A stretch of DNA of 64,000 nucleotides from JBFWWP01 sp050246115 (GTDB taxonomy: Bacteria > Planctomycetota > UBA8108 > UBA1146 > JAJFFE01), in the NCBI GenBank assembly GCA_050246115.1, contig JBFWWP010000012.1, forward strand, positions 1 through 64,000. Reading direction: 5' to 3'. Below, piece after piece: positions 1-8,334 of the stretch (positions within the stretch are counted from its first letter, which is position 1; each line of letters starts with the position of its first letter). The notes under the pieces were generated by a model. The model did no database searches. It saw nothing but the letters and a program-made list of their open reading frames with translations, and was not told the origin of the DNA. The position numbers and the translations under genes were made by a program.

Positions 1-21
1 TTCAGCCATCAGCGATCCTGT

Positions 22-195
22 CGAGTACGAGTACGAGTACCGTTGCACTAAGTACGAGTACGACTATCCTGAGCGAACGGCAGCGGTCAGCGGGCGAAAG
101 TGGCGCGGGTGATCTTGAATTCAGGAAAGGTCAGAACTCCGCGCCGGGCTCGTACTCGTACTCAGCATCGCGGTACTCGTACTCGTACTCGATTC
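22..195. repeat. GAGTAC hexamer repeat clusters in inverted orientation
   Basis: Tandem GAGTAC hexamers occur at 22-40 and 51-63. The complementary hexamer, GTACTC, is repeated at 149-163 and 172-190. The two clusters therefore face each other and could pair into a long stem, with about 85 nt between them. The right-hand cluster ends about 40 bp before the methyltransferase start at 236. Whether this is a regulatory structure, a recombination scar or a dispersed repeat is not decidable here. Confidence 0.8.
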
Positions 196-235
196 GATTC
201 TCCGATACCGCGCAGACCAAGGACCAGAAGGACAT

Positions 236-1066
236 ATGACCTCGAAGAAGCGTGTCAGCCGGCGGGCCAAGGCGGCGGCGACGGCGGACAAGTACGAACT
301 TTACCAGCAGTCGGTGCAAGAGCCGGAGGCGGACGTCGAGTTCTTCAAACGAGTTTTCAAGAGGGAGTTTCAACGGCGCCCTCACCTCCTCCGCGAAGAC
401 TTCTGCGGTACTGGCTGGTTGTCTTGTACTTGGGCCGCCGATCATCCGGAGAATGTGGCCCACGGGTACGACATCGACCCAGAACCGCTGGCTTGGGGTA
501 CTGCTCACAACCTGCCGAACATCGACGCGAGCGCACGCTCCCGAGTTTCTCTGCTGCGGGGCAATGCGCTGCGCGTGATGGGGCCCAAGTTCGACATTGT
601 CGCCGGTCTCAATTTCTCCTACTTCTGCTTCAAGACCCGTGAAGAACTCGGCAACTACTGCAAGGCGGGCTATCGCAACCTTGCGGGCGAGGGGTTGTTC
701 GTCCTCGATATCGAGGGCGGAAAGGACACGCACTCGGAGTGTCGAGAGACGCGCAAGGTGGGCAGCTACACCTATGTGTGGAGTCAGGAGAAGTACAACC
801 CCATCACCCACCACGCAACCTGCTCCATCGGCTTTCGCTTTCGTGATGCGAGCGAATGGAAGCGAGCCTTCACCTATGACTGGCGGGTGTGGAATCTTCC
901 TGAGGTCCGCGAGTTGATGCTCGACGCCGGCTTCGAACGCGCCGACGTCTATTGGGAAGGGACCGATCGCAAGACCGACGAAGGCAACGGCATCTTCACG
1001 CGCCGCGAGGTTGCGGAACAGTGCGACGCCTGGATCGCGTACATCGTCGGCGTGAAACGCAAGTAG
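236..1066 (+). CDS. class I SAM-dependent methyltransferase
   Basis: A 276-aa protein with a Rossmann-type methyltransferase core. Motif I is LREDFCGTGWLSC (residues 52-64), followed by the acidic strand end GYDID (77-81), which normally binds the SAM ribose. The N-terminus is basic and Ala/Lys-rich. A C-terminal stretch with a conserved-looking WRVWNLPEVRELMLDAGF segment (about residue 215-232) resembles the last helix/strand of small-molecule methyltransferases. The substrate cannot be read from the sequence. The ATG at 236 follows an AGAAGGA ribosome-binding site about 5 nt upstream. The gene stands alone, between the hexamer repeats and a palindromic element. Confidence is high for the family and low for any specific reaction. 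Confidence 0.85.
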   Translation: MTSKKRVSRRAKAAATADKYELYQQSVQEPEADVEFFKRVFKREFQRRPHLLREDFCGTGWLSCTWAADHPENVAHGYDIDPEPLAWGTAHNLPNIDASARSRVSLLRGNALRVMGPKFDIVAGLNFSYFCFKTREELGNYCKAGYRNLAGEGLFVLDIEGGKDTHSECRETRKVGSYTYVWSQEKYNPITHHATCSIGFRFRDASEWKRAFTYDWRVWNLPEVRELMLDAGFERADVYWEGTDRKTDEGNGIFTRREVAEQCDAWIAYIVGVKRK

Positions 1067-1069
1067 TGC

Positions 1070-1114
1070 CGCGGACGGTGGGGCCCGAGTCTTCCCGAGG
1101 GTTCCGGGTCCGCG
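1070..1114 (+). terminator. possible stem-loop after the methyltransferase gene
   Basis: CGCGGAC (1070-1076) is complementary to GTCCGCG (1108-1114), and starts 4 nt after the methyltransferase stop. The loop is long and GC-rich, and there is no T-run, so this is only a weak terminator candidate. Confidence 0.3.
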
Positions 1115-1186
1115 ACTACGGGTGACGAATCTCCGAACTGCGGATCGGACCCCGTGCCCGCGGACGGGAGTGCGGCTGATTGGAGA

Positions 1187-1371
1187 CTAAGCAGTCGCCC
1201 AAGAATAGCTTCGACATCTTGCCGTCGATTTGGGTCAGACTCGGCCGATCTGGAAGGCTCGGAGCCGGAGGCGTAGCCGTAGTTCCGGTGAGGATTTCGA
1301 GGTTTTCGGATCGGTCGAAGATGGCCCGAAGCGACGAGCAAGAGGGTGAAGTTATTCTTGGGCGAATCCTC
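1187..1371 (+). repeat. palindromic repeat element, copy 1
   Basis: This ~185-bp element begins CTAAGCAGTCGCCCAAGAAT and ends ATTCTTGGGCGAATCCTCAG. Its two halves are imperfect reverse complements, so the whole unit could fold into one long hairpin. Two further copies lie at 11428-11615 and 20713-20898. Copy 1 is in the opposite orientation to them, judged by the arm carrying TTGCCGTCGATTTGGGT, and its terminal repeats are slightly decayed. Its right end lies 1 nt before the mature 5' end of tRNA-Leu. It encodes no transposase. Confidence 0.85.
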
Positions 1372-1372
1372 A

Positions 1373-1456
1373 GGGCAAGTGGCGGAAACGGCAGACGCGA
1401 AGGACTTAAAATCCTTTCCCCGTTAGGGGGTCCGGGTTCGATTCCCGGCTTGCCCA
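1373..1456 (+). tRNA. tRNA-Leu (anticodon UAA)
   Basis: An 84-nt class II tRNA. The acceptor stem is GGGCAAG (1373-1379) paired with CTTGCCC (1449-1455), with discriminator A at 1456. The anticodon arm AAGGA-CTTAAAA-TCCTT carries anticodon TAA. The long variable arm and the T arm (CCGGG-TTCGATT-CCCGG) are intact. The 3' CCA is not encoded. Confidence 0.95.
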
Positions 1457-1796
1457 CTCAGACCTCCCCGACTGGAACGGACCTTGTGGCGGTGATCTCG
1501 GGCGATGAGTGGACGCAGGGCAAGTTCGTATCGTCGCGATGCTGAGTCGGATGATCGGGCAGTCTTCGGATCAAGTTCGGGAGCGTGAGGCCGCGTCCGA
1601 GTACGGGCTTCTGGCGCCGAGCGCGTGTGCGACTCGAAGGGGAGGCTTATCGGAAGGTCGATGAACTCGGCTCGAAACAACGCTCCTCTCTGCCCGGCTC
1701 GCGGACGATAGCGAAATACCTGCCGGCGACCTCGATGTCGAGCGCGAGCCCAAGGGCCGGCTCGTGCCGGCGGTAGGTCGGATGGAGGACTCTAAG
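1457..1796. other. intergenic region, no gene recognised
   Basis: This stretch lies between tRNA-Leu and the outer-membrane barrel gene. The open frames crossing it have unremarkable, arginine/serine-rich translations that look like GC-rich shadow frames. I see no convincing promoter or terminator. Confidence 0.6.
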
Positions 1797-2615
1797 GTGA
1801 TCACGCCAGGCAGAACCGGCCTCGTCAGTGCGACCGCGCTTCTCGGGTTCATCGCGATCGGTTGCGCGGCGCCTCAGAACATTCAACTGGCATCGGCCGG
1901 CGTCGACTACTGGCGCGCGGATCTCGACGGCGACATTCAGTTCACCGACAACCTCGTGACCGGCACGAAGATCGATCTCGTGGACACCCTGGGCCTCGAC
2001 AAGCGCGACGAGGACTTCGCCTATCGGGGTAGCGTTGCCCTAGGCCCCGTGGTGCTCGAAGGGCAGTACTTCGAGATCGAGCGCGATGGAGACCAGGTTC
2101 TGACCGAGACCATCAGCTTTCAGGGGCAGACTTTCGTCGTCTCCGACCGGGTTCTGAGTCACGTCGAGGGCGTGCTCGCGACCGCATACGCCAAGTTCGG
2201 GGTGATCGGCGTCCAACCCCAAAATGGCCCCGGCTTCTCGATTGGCGGCCTGGTCGGCATCGACTACGTCAAGATGGAAGCGTCGATCCGCTCGACGACG
2301 CTTGCGCTCGAGGAGTCGGAGGACGCCAGCGTCATCTTTCCGGTCGGCGGAGTCACCGCTTCCTTCGAGTTGCCGCTCGGTGAGTCGCTGTCGTTGGTGG
2401 CGAGCGGGCAGGCAGCGGGCTTCTTTGGCGTCGAGTACGCCGACATCGAGGGGAGCTTCGTGGATGCCCGCGGCGACGTCGGAATTCGACTCGCGAAGCT
2501 CCTCACGGTGTCCGTCGGCTACCGGTTCTTCGACGTCGACTTCGAGGACGGTGACGACAACGAGGCGAATGTCACCTTCTCAGGGCCGTACGTGCTCGGC
2601 CAGATCTCCTTCTGA
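1797..2615 (+). CDS. predicted outer-membrane beta-barrel lipoprotein
   Basis: About 272 aa. I chose the GTG at 1797 because GGAGG (1784-1788) sits 8 nt upstream and the resulting protein opens with a lipoprotein signal ending in IAIGC (Cys-23). The in-frame GTG at 1764 and ATG at 1782 would give longer, less signal-like N-termini. After the signal come alternating amphipathic strands rich in Gly, Asp and aromatic residues, and the protein ends in a YVLGQISF-type strand with a terminal Phe, as in outer-membrane barrels. The overall pattern suggests an 8-12-stranded porin-like or OmpA-like barrel. Function and ligand are unknown. The gene is monocistronic and converges on the di-haem protein gene, with a strong hairpin between them. 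Confidence 0.7.
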   Translation: MITPGRTGLVSATALLGFIAIGCAAPQNIQLASAGVDYWRADLDGDIQFTDNLVTGTKIDLVDTLGLDKRDEDFAYRGSVALGPVVLEGQYFEIERDGDQVLTETISFQGQTFVVSDRVLSHVEGVLATAYAKFGVIGVQPQNGPGFSIGGLVGIDYVKMEASIRSTTLALEESEDASVIFPVGGVTASFELPLGESLSLVASGQAAGFFGVEYADIEGSFVDARGDVGIRLAKLLTVSVGYRFFDVDFEDGDDNEANVTFSGPYVLGQISF

Positions 2616-2702
2616 TCCGGCGTCGCGCTCGAGCGAGTTCCCACCGGCGGACCCCGGCAAAGCAAACCACCGACTCCGGAAGCCCCCAGCGGGGAAGGAC
2701 TC

Positions 2703-2752
2703 CGGCCCGAGCCAAGGAGTCGCCTAAGCGCGTATGGGCTTGGCTCGGGCCG
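2703..2752. terminator. bidirectional terminator-like hairpin
   Basis: CGGCCCGAGCCAAG (2703-2716) and CTTGGCTCGGGCCG (2739-2752) are perfect reverse complements. They make a 14-bp stem with a 22-nt loop between two converging genes. There is no T-tract. The loop begins with GAGTCGCCTAAG, which resembles the terminal motif of the palindromic repeat family (GAGTCGCCCAAG). Confidence 0.65.
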
Positions 2753-2760
2753 AGAAGCAA

Positions 2761-4593
2761 CTACGGACAATTCGGGTTGGAGCACGGAGCCAACGTGTCG
2801 GAGTCGTCGCCGTCCGGGCCGCACGCTGGGTACGGCGGCATGGGTGCGGGGCTTCCCGAGCTGAACAGGTGGCTCACCAGGTAGATCGGGTCTGCGATGT
2901 CGTGCGCGCCGTCGTCGTTGTTGTCACAACCGTCGGTGCACGTCGAGGTGCTGCCCATGAACAGAACGCCGAGACCGAGGACCGCGTCGGCAATGTCGAT
3001 GCTGCCGTCGACATTGCAGTCGCCGCGAACGAAGAACTCGCACGAGTCGGGAACGAGATTGCCGTTCAGGTCGGGCACGCCGCCGGCGATGTCGCACGCG
3101 TCCGGGGTGGCGTTGCCGTTGCAGTCCGCGGCGGTGCCGTCGACGAGTTCGATCATGTCGGCGGTGCCGTTGCCATCGCAATCCACCAGTCCGCCCTCAT
3201 AGACCTGCAGGAACACGGCGAAGTCGTCGGCATCCACGTCCCCGTCTTGGTCGACGTCGTGGAGCGCGCACGGCTCGTCGGCCGTGTAGAAGACGCCCGG
3301 CCCGGTGAAGCAACTCCAGAAGTCGACGAAGTCGCTGTAGTCGATGAAGATGTTGTCGTCATGGTCGAACTCGTGCCGACCGAGGGAGTTCAAGAAGGCG
3401 AAGAGTTGCGCTTGCTCGGCAGCCGTCAGCATCGAAAAAGCCGCCTGCGACGCGAAGGCCTCGCCGCTGTGTTCGAGGATGGCCGCCGCCATGCGGGACT
3501 CGAAGGTGCCGGCGGCTACGCGTCCGTCATGGAGCAGCGCGTCGCGCCAACGAACCCCCCAAAGCGGTGGGGTACGCATCTCGAGGTCGAGGGCATCCCC
3601 CTGGACGATGCCGTCTCCAAGGGCGCCCATGTCGTGGACCAGGAAGTCGGAGTAGGGCTGGATCTGCTGGTTCGAGAGCGCGGGCTCCGTGGTAGTGCCC
3701 GTCGTGTAAGCGCGGACGTGGCACGTTACGCAGCCGATGCTGTCGAAGATCGCTTCACCACTCATGCCGCTGCGAGGAGTCTGCGGCGGCGGCCCGAGGA
3801 ATCGCTGAAAATCAGTGACGCGCTCAATGAACGTGACCCCGAGGGCATCGGGCAAGTCTTCCGGATCAGCGACCAAGTCGCACAAGGCGAGTAGAGCGGG
3901 GTCGCCGTTCGGGCTGTTCTCCTGGCTGACGAGTGCATTCGTGATGCCCATTTCCATGAGCGTGGCATCGCCGGAGAAGCTCAGGACGGTCGCGAGCTGT
4001 GCCTTCCAACCGAAACGTCCGGCCCGCAGTGGGCCCATCGGATCCTCGAGCCGCGGCACCCAGTGGACGTGCCCGGTCACCAATGAGCCGACGGTGTTCT
4101 GGGCGGTCTCGTTCGCCACGATCGCCGAGTCCGGGATCGCCTCGATCAAGCCGATACCGAAAGACGAAGTCGTGATCCGGAACGCCGTGACGTTGGCGAT
4201 CGCTGGAACGGTCTCCAAACAGGACATGTTGATGGCGTTCGCCTGGAGCAGAGATCCTCCGAGGCTGTCGAGGGGCTGGAAGCCGTTGATCTTGTCGAAG
4301 CTGCCGAAACGCGTCACCGACGTGATGCCGGAGCCGCCGACGACTGGGGCGTTGTGGCACGCCGAGCAGCCGGTTTGATTGAATCCTGGCCCCAGGCCTT
4401 CGGTGTCGTTGAAGTTGCGTGTGAACTGTGCCTTCCCGAGGCTGAACCGGGTCTCTTCCGCCGGACTCAGCCCGTTGACGGAATTGCCCAGCTTGGGTTG
4501 CGGCTGGCCCAGGGCCACGGTGCCGAACCCCCAACCCCAGATGAGCCCGATGGCGGCCGCGAGCGCTAGCGATCGCGCGGTGTTTGTCGTCAC
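2761..4593 (-). CDS. di-haem oxidoreductase (DUF1111-like, putative peroxidase) with dockerin-like C-terminus
   Basis: A 610-aa exported protein. An N-terminal signal peptide (about 1-29, ending VALGQ) precedes a di-haem cytochrome module with CSACH (76-80) and CVTCH (288-292) haem-binding motifs and a TPPLWGV segment near 341, as in the di-haem oxidoreductase/putative peroxidase family. The C-terminal third carries several Asp-rich calcium-loop-like repeats (for example DVDQDGDVDADDF, 446-458), then a dockerin-like segment starting RGDCNVDGSIDIADAV near 523. It ends in CSNPNCP. The GTG start at 4593 has AAAGG upstream. It shares its tail architecture with the upstream FG-GAP protein, so both are probably cell-surface or secreted. 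Whether it has real peroxidase activity is unknown. Confidence 0.85.
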   Translation of the reverse strand: MTTNTARSLALAAAIGLIWGWGFGTVALGQPQPKLGNSVNGLSPAEETRFSLGKAQFTRNFNDTEGLGPGFNQTGCSACHNAPVVGGSGITSVTRFGSFDKINGFQPLDSLGGSLLQANAINMSCLETVPAIANVTAFRITTSSFGIGLIEAIPDSAIVANETAQNTVGSLVTGHVHWVPRLEDPMGPLRAGRFGWKAQLATVLSFSGDATLMEMGITNALVSQENSPNGDPALLALCDLVADPEDLPDALGVTFIERVTDFQRFLGPPPQTPRSGMSGEAIFDSIGCVTCHVRAYTTGTTTEPALSNQQIQPYSDFLVHDMGALGDGIVQGDALDLEMRTPPLWGVRWRDALLHDGRVAAGTFESRMAAAILEHSGEAFASQAAFSMLTAAEQAQLFAFLNSLGRHEFDHDDNIFIDYSDFVDFWSCFTGPGVFYTADEPCALHDVDQDGDVDADDFAVFLQVYEGGLVDCDGNGTADMIELVDGTAADCNGNATPDACDIAGGVPDLNGNLVPDSCEFFVRGDCNVDGSIDIADAVLGLGVLFMGSTSTCTDGCDNNDDGAHDIADPIYLVSHLFSSGSPAPMPPYPACGPDGDDSDTLAPCSNPNCP

Positions 4594-4712
4594 TTTCCTT
4601 TGCCTTTCTGTAGTGATCTCTCGAGGGCGTCAGCCCGCTGAACCCACGCCGACTGAACCCACGACGACTGCGACGAGCCTCGCGACCAAGGCTCGCGACC
4701 GAACTCGCCGAG

Positions 4713-4743
4713 AGCGGGCACGAAATGGGGTCTTGTGCCCGCT
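4713..4743 (-). terminator. stem-loop between FG-GAP and di-haem genes
   Basis: AGCGGGCAC (4713-4721) pairs perfectly with GTGCCCGCT (4735-4743) around a 13-nt loop. It lies in the 364-bp gap (4594-4957) downstream of the FG-GAP gene and upstream of the di-haem gene, so it may end the FG-GAP transcript. There is no T-run. I recognise nothing else in the gap. Confidence 0.4.
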
Positions 4744-4957
4744 GGGTCGAAGTCGCCCCGACCTGCGTCGTTCTTCGTCGATCGCGGCCGCCGGGGTCGG
4801 GCGAACCCACCTCGCTGCCGAGTGCCCGTGAGCGACTCGGAGACGAGGAGGGCGGTACCCAGCAAACGGAGCCGGACCCCGTGGTCTCTGTTCGATCCCA
4901 CCGAGCCCGGCTCCCCTTCAGCCCGATCACGGTCACCGCACGGCGAACGAGTCCGTG

Positions 4958-7600
4958 CTACGGACAGGACGGGTAGTTGTCGCAGGTCAGCGGGTCCGAG
5001 GTCGGATCGTCACCGCACGCACCCGTGGGCGGCGGCAGCGGCGCACCGATACCGAACAAGGCATTCAGCGCCGAGACCGCGTCGGCGACGTTCAGCGAAC
5101 CGTCGTCGTTGCAATCGCCCGACTTCGAACACTGCAGCGGGTTACCCGACCCGAATAGGTGATCGAGGAGCGCGATCGGGTCGCTGATATCCGTATTGCC
5201 GTCCACGTTGACGTCGCCACGGCGGAACAGCGGCGCACCGCTGCCGCAGTCGATCTGCGTGACTTTCACGTTGTCGACAGCAGCCTCGGTGAGATCGTTG
5301 TTCGGGGAGTCATCGATGGTGAAGCGCACGCGCATGTTGCTGGTCGGGGTCACGAAGTCGGACAAAACCAGCGACGCATGCACCCAGGCGCCGGAATCCG
5401 AGCCAAGGCTCGCGGCCTGGACGTAGTTCGTACCGCCGTTGTTGGACACGCTGACCACGAGGCGATCGTTGCCGAGCCCGGTGCCGGTCGACAAGCGACT
5501 CACGGCCCAGTAGTCGAACTCGAGGGTCGCGTCTTCGGCGACCGGCCCGAACACGGGTGAGATCAGCGAGGTGTTGAGGTTGTCCACGTCGTTCGCGCCC
5601 ACCGCCGCGCCGGGAAGCCCGTTCTGAGTCACGAAGCACATCGTGTCCGCCCCGGGCCCAGCGTCCGTGGACGGTGCAATCGGTACGCCGGCCTGGAAGG
5701 TCCCGACGGGGACGACTTGCTCCCACGCTCCGAACGCCGGTGAGCCCGTTACGGTCGAGACCACCGTCCAAGCCGACGCGGGTGCTTCGAAGGTCTCGTC
5801 GAGCACCACCTCGAACGCGTCTCCGACCTGGGCCGCGTAGGGAGCGCCAGCGCCAGCGCTGGGGTCCAAGCGGAATGGGCCGCCCTGGATCTGAGCGCTG
5901 AAGTAGAAGTCGAAGCGCGACCCGCAGGCCGCGGCCGGCAGGGTGTACTGGTACAGATTGCCGCCGAGATTCGTCAGGTTGCTCTCCGCGTAGAGCCCGC
6001 CGTCGGTCGCGATGAACGACTTGATCGAGCCGGGAACGATGACGGCGCCGCCGACGGGGGTCACTTCGACCTGACCGACGAACGGTTGCCCTGGCGTGAC
6101 GAAAGAGGGCAAGCCGAGCGGGTAGTCGTACACGATGTCGACCGGGGGATCGTTCACCCACACCTGGGTCCCCGTGCACGTGCCGATGATCATGTCCAGG
6201 TAGCCGTCGCCGTTCAGGTCGAAGACGGCCGCGTCATGGACCCCCTGGGGACGAGCCGTTGCACCCTGGTAGGGCGCCGCGGCCAACTCGGTGAAGGTGA
6301 CCGAGGGGGCGTTCGCGTTGTTGCGGAAGATCCGCATGGACCGGTTGCATCCGGGAATGTCGACATCGACGTCGGTCGTGATGATGTCGTTCCAGCCGTC
6401 GAGGTCGAGGTCGGCGATCACGGCGTTGCCGCCGAACTCGCTCAGCGAGCCCGGGAGGATCGTGGAGGTGAAGTTCGCCTGAGCGCCAGGCGCCGTGTTG
6501 GCCTGGTTCAGCAGGTAGCGGTCCTGGAAGTCGTCGACGACGACCACGTCGTTCCAGCCGTCGTTGTTCAAGTCGCCCAGCGCGACGAAGTAAGCGGCTT
6601 GGTTGTAGACCTCGTCATGCGAATCGAATCGTCCCATGTTCCCGGGCAGCATGTCACCGTACGAGATCGCGACGAACCGTGGGTCCTGGAGCGAACTCTG
6701 CTTGACGATGTCGAGCAGGCCGTCTTGGTTCATGTCTGCGACCTGAGTCGAGGCGCTGAACGTGGACTGGTAGAACGGCTGCGGCGGGAAACCGGTCGGC
6801 TGGAGCATGTTGACGAAGCGGGTCGTGGTCTGATCGGCAAACGACCCACCCAGGTTCACGAGCAGCCGGTCGTTGTAGTCGAAGAGCATGGGAACGACCG
6901 CGCCGGCCCCTTGTGCGTCGTAGTCTCCGAAGTAGATGTCTGGGAGCCCGTCGCCGGTGAAGTCGCCGGCGGCCAGGGAGCAGAAGCGCGGCGAGGAATT
7001 GGTGACGCCGGTGGTTGCGGAGAGGTCCGGGATCCAAGCGTCTTGGTACTGAAATCCCTGCCACGCGCCAGCAACTTCACCCAAGTTGACATAGATGCGC
7101 GGCATCTTGATGTGCTTGGGTTGATTGTCGCTGAGCGTGACGGCCGTCGCGATGTCGAGCCACCCGTCGGCGTTCACGTCGACGAGGACCACGTCGCGGT
7201 CGTTCGTCGGTGTGTTGAAGCCCAAGTCGCCGGGAATGTCCGAGGCGGAGGCATACTGCATGGTGCGGTCGACCAGGACCCCGTTCACGGGGTGGCCCTC
7301 CGCGGTTCCCTCGTTCATGAAGAGGACGTTGACGCGGCGGCCGACCGTCGTGAAGGGCTCCTTGCGAACACAGATCAGGTCGATGTCACCATCGTTGTCC
7401 ACGTCGCCCCAAGCGTAGTCCTTCTCCTGGTTGTCCAGCGAGCCCAGGTTCGGAGCCGGCTCGCCGGCGGGACTCGCCCCGGACACCAAGCGCGTCGTCG
7501 TCTCGTTCACGAAAGTCTGTGCATCCGCGGTGACCGCGGTGGCAACGAGTGCAGCACAGGTCAAAGCGAGACTCAGTCTATTCCAAGACTGTCTGAACAC
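4958..7600 (-). CDS. secreted FG-GAP/VCBS repeat protein with dockerin-like C-terminus
   Basis: An 880-aa protein. The signal peptide (about 1-27, ending TADA) is followed by at least seven FG-GAP/VCBS-type units of the form D-x-(N/D)-x-DG-x-x-D (for example GDVDNDGDIDL, GDFTGDGLPDI, GDLNNDGWNDV, DLNGDGYLDM) over roughly residues 60-470, predicting a calcium-stabilised beta-propeller. A Gly/Asn-rich beta region resembling a carbohydrate-binding or MAM-like jelly roll follows. A dockerin-like end then comprises GDVNVDGNTDISDPI and GDCNDDGSLNVADAV, and the tail is CDNYPSCP. The GTG at 7600 has an excellent AAGGAGG site about 7 nt upstream. It probably acts at the cell surface; its ligand is unknown. 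Confidence 0.85.
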   Translation of the reverse strand: MFRQSWNRLSLALTCAALVATAVTADAQTFVNETTTRLVSGASPAGEPAPNLGSLDNQEKDYAWGDVDNDGDIDLICVRKEPFTTVGRRVNVLFMNEGTAEGHPVNGVLVDRTMQYASASDIPGDLGFNTPTNDRDVVLVDVNADGWLDIATAVTLSDNQPKHIKMPRIYVNLGEVAGAWQGFQYQDAWIPDLSATTGVTNSSPRFCSLAAGDFTGDGLPDIYFGDYDAQGAGAVVPMLFDYNDRLLVNLGGSFADQTTTRFVNMLQPTGFPPQPFYQSTFSASTQVADMNQDGLLDIVKQSSLQDPRFVAISYGDMLPGNMGRFDSHDEVYNQAAYFVALGDLNNDGWNDVVVVDDFQDRYLLNQANTAPGAQANFTSTILPGSLSEFGGNAVIADLDLDGWNDIITTDVDVDIPGCNRSMRIFRNNANAPSVTFTELAAAPYQGATARPQGVHDAAVFDLNGDGYLDMIIGTCTGTQVWVNDPPVDIVYDYPLGLPSFVTPGQPFVGQVEVTPVGGAVIVPGSIKSFIATDGGLYAESNLTNLGGNLYQYTLPAAACGSRFDFYFSAQIQGGPFRLDPSAGAGAPYAAQVGDAFEVVLDETFEAPASAWTVVSTVTGSPAFGAWEQVVPVGTFQAGVPIAPSTDAGPGADTMCFVTQNGLPGAAVGANDVDNLNTSLISPVFGPVAEDATLEFDYWAVSRLSTGTGLGNDRLVVSVSNNGGTNYVQAASLGSDSGAWVHASLVLSDFVTPTSNMRVRFTIDDSPNNDLTEAAVDNVKVTQIDCGSGAPLFRRGDVNVDGNTDISDPIALLDHLFGSGNPLQCSKSGDCNDDGSLNVADAVSALNALFGIGAPLPPPTGACGDDPTSDPLTCDNYPSCP

Positions 7601-8127
7601 AGCAATCCCTCCTTCATCGGGTTGTTGCGTGTTGGAAGACAGGACCCGAATGCCCCCGGGCGGGGCAGTCGCGGCCCGAATTCTACCACGAGATTTTCCA
7701 GTGCGAATTTGAGTCGACCCTCGTTCTCGATCCGATCGGTGTCCGGTCGGAGAAACTTCCTTTCACCCCGGCGTCGTGATCCAACCGCCGTAGCCCAGGC
7801 GCCGCAGCCCGCATTGGCGTGCTCGATGGCAGCCAGCGGTCCCGGCGTCGACCGGGCTCGCAGTCGCGAACGATCTGCGCTGCCGAGCGCTCGCCCCCGG
7901 GCGAAACCCTCGTCGCAAACGCCCGCCTTCTCAAAATTTAGAAAAGTCGGGCGCAGGTTCGACCGGGCCTCGGAGCGAACGGTGGAAGGAACCCTACCGG
8001 CCCGGGACTGGGTCCGCAACGGGAATAAATACGACCGATGAGCGCGCGTTGTTTGGCGGTGCCGGAGGGGGTCTCGCAGTCGGAGGCGCCTTGGGGGACC
8101 CGCCGGAACTCGACTCGGTTCTACCGC
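7601..8127. other. intergenic region upstream of FG-GAP gene
   Basis: No convincing gene is seen. The stretch carries the FG-GAP gene's Shine-Dalgarno and presumably its promoter. A local AT-rich patch with partial dyad symmetry lies near 7929-7945 (TCTCAAAATTTAGAAAA), which is unusual in this GC-rich sequence. Open frames on both strands have low-complexity Arg-rich translations. Confidence 0.5.
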
Positions 8128-8334
8128 TCAGGCTCGCGGCTGGCTGGGGGCGGAGCGTCGTTCGATCGTCAGCGGCTTTCGAAACGGCAACGGCGCGGGT
8201 GTGCCGGTCGTTTGGAAGTCGCGGAGTACCTCGAGGAACGTCTGCCGAACCGCGTTTCGAAGGTGGTCAGCGGAGGCGAACTGCCGGGCGCGCGCGAGCA
8301 CGCCATACACATCACGGGTGAGGATCGGCACCAT
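8128..8334 (-). CDS. hypothetical small protein (68 aa)
   Basis: The ORF runs from ATG at 8334 to a stop at 8128. A purine-rich GGAAGGGG stretch lies about 8 nt upstream of the ATG. The predicted product has an amphipathic, mostly helical N-terminal half (LTRDVYGVLARARQF and LRNAVRQTFLEVLRDF) and a Pro/Arg-rich tail. I do not recognise a family. It sits between the FG-GAP gene and tRNA-Cys on the same strand. It may be a chance frame; the main support is the ribosome-binding site and the amino-acid composition of the helical part. Confidence 0.4.
   Translation of the reverse strand: MVPILTRDVYGVLARARQFASADHLRNAVRQTFLEVLRDFQTTGTPAPLPFRKPLTIERRSAPSQPRA

Noticed and set aside
1180..1545. 121-aa frame through palindromic repeat copy 1 and tRNA-Leu
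   Set aside because: It runs across a tRNA gene and an inverted repeat; peptide similarity among copies is explained by DNA identity.
2734..3894. 386-aa plus-strand open frame opposite the di-haem gene
   Set aside because: It is a Val/Arg-rich antisense shadow; the minus-strand protein has haem motifs, a signal and a dockerin-like end.
6086..8041. 651-aa plus-strand open frame opposite the FG-GAP gene
   Set aside because: It is antisense to seven FG-GAP units and has biased Val/Asp/Arg composition, typical of a shadow frame in GC-rich DNA.
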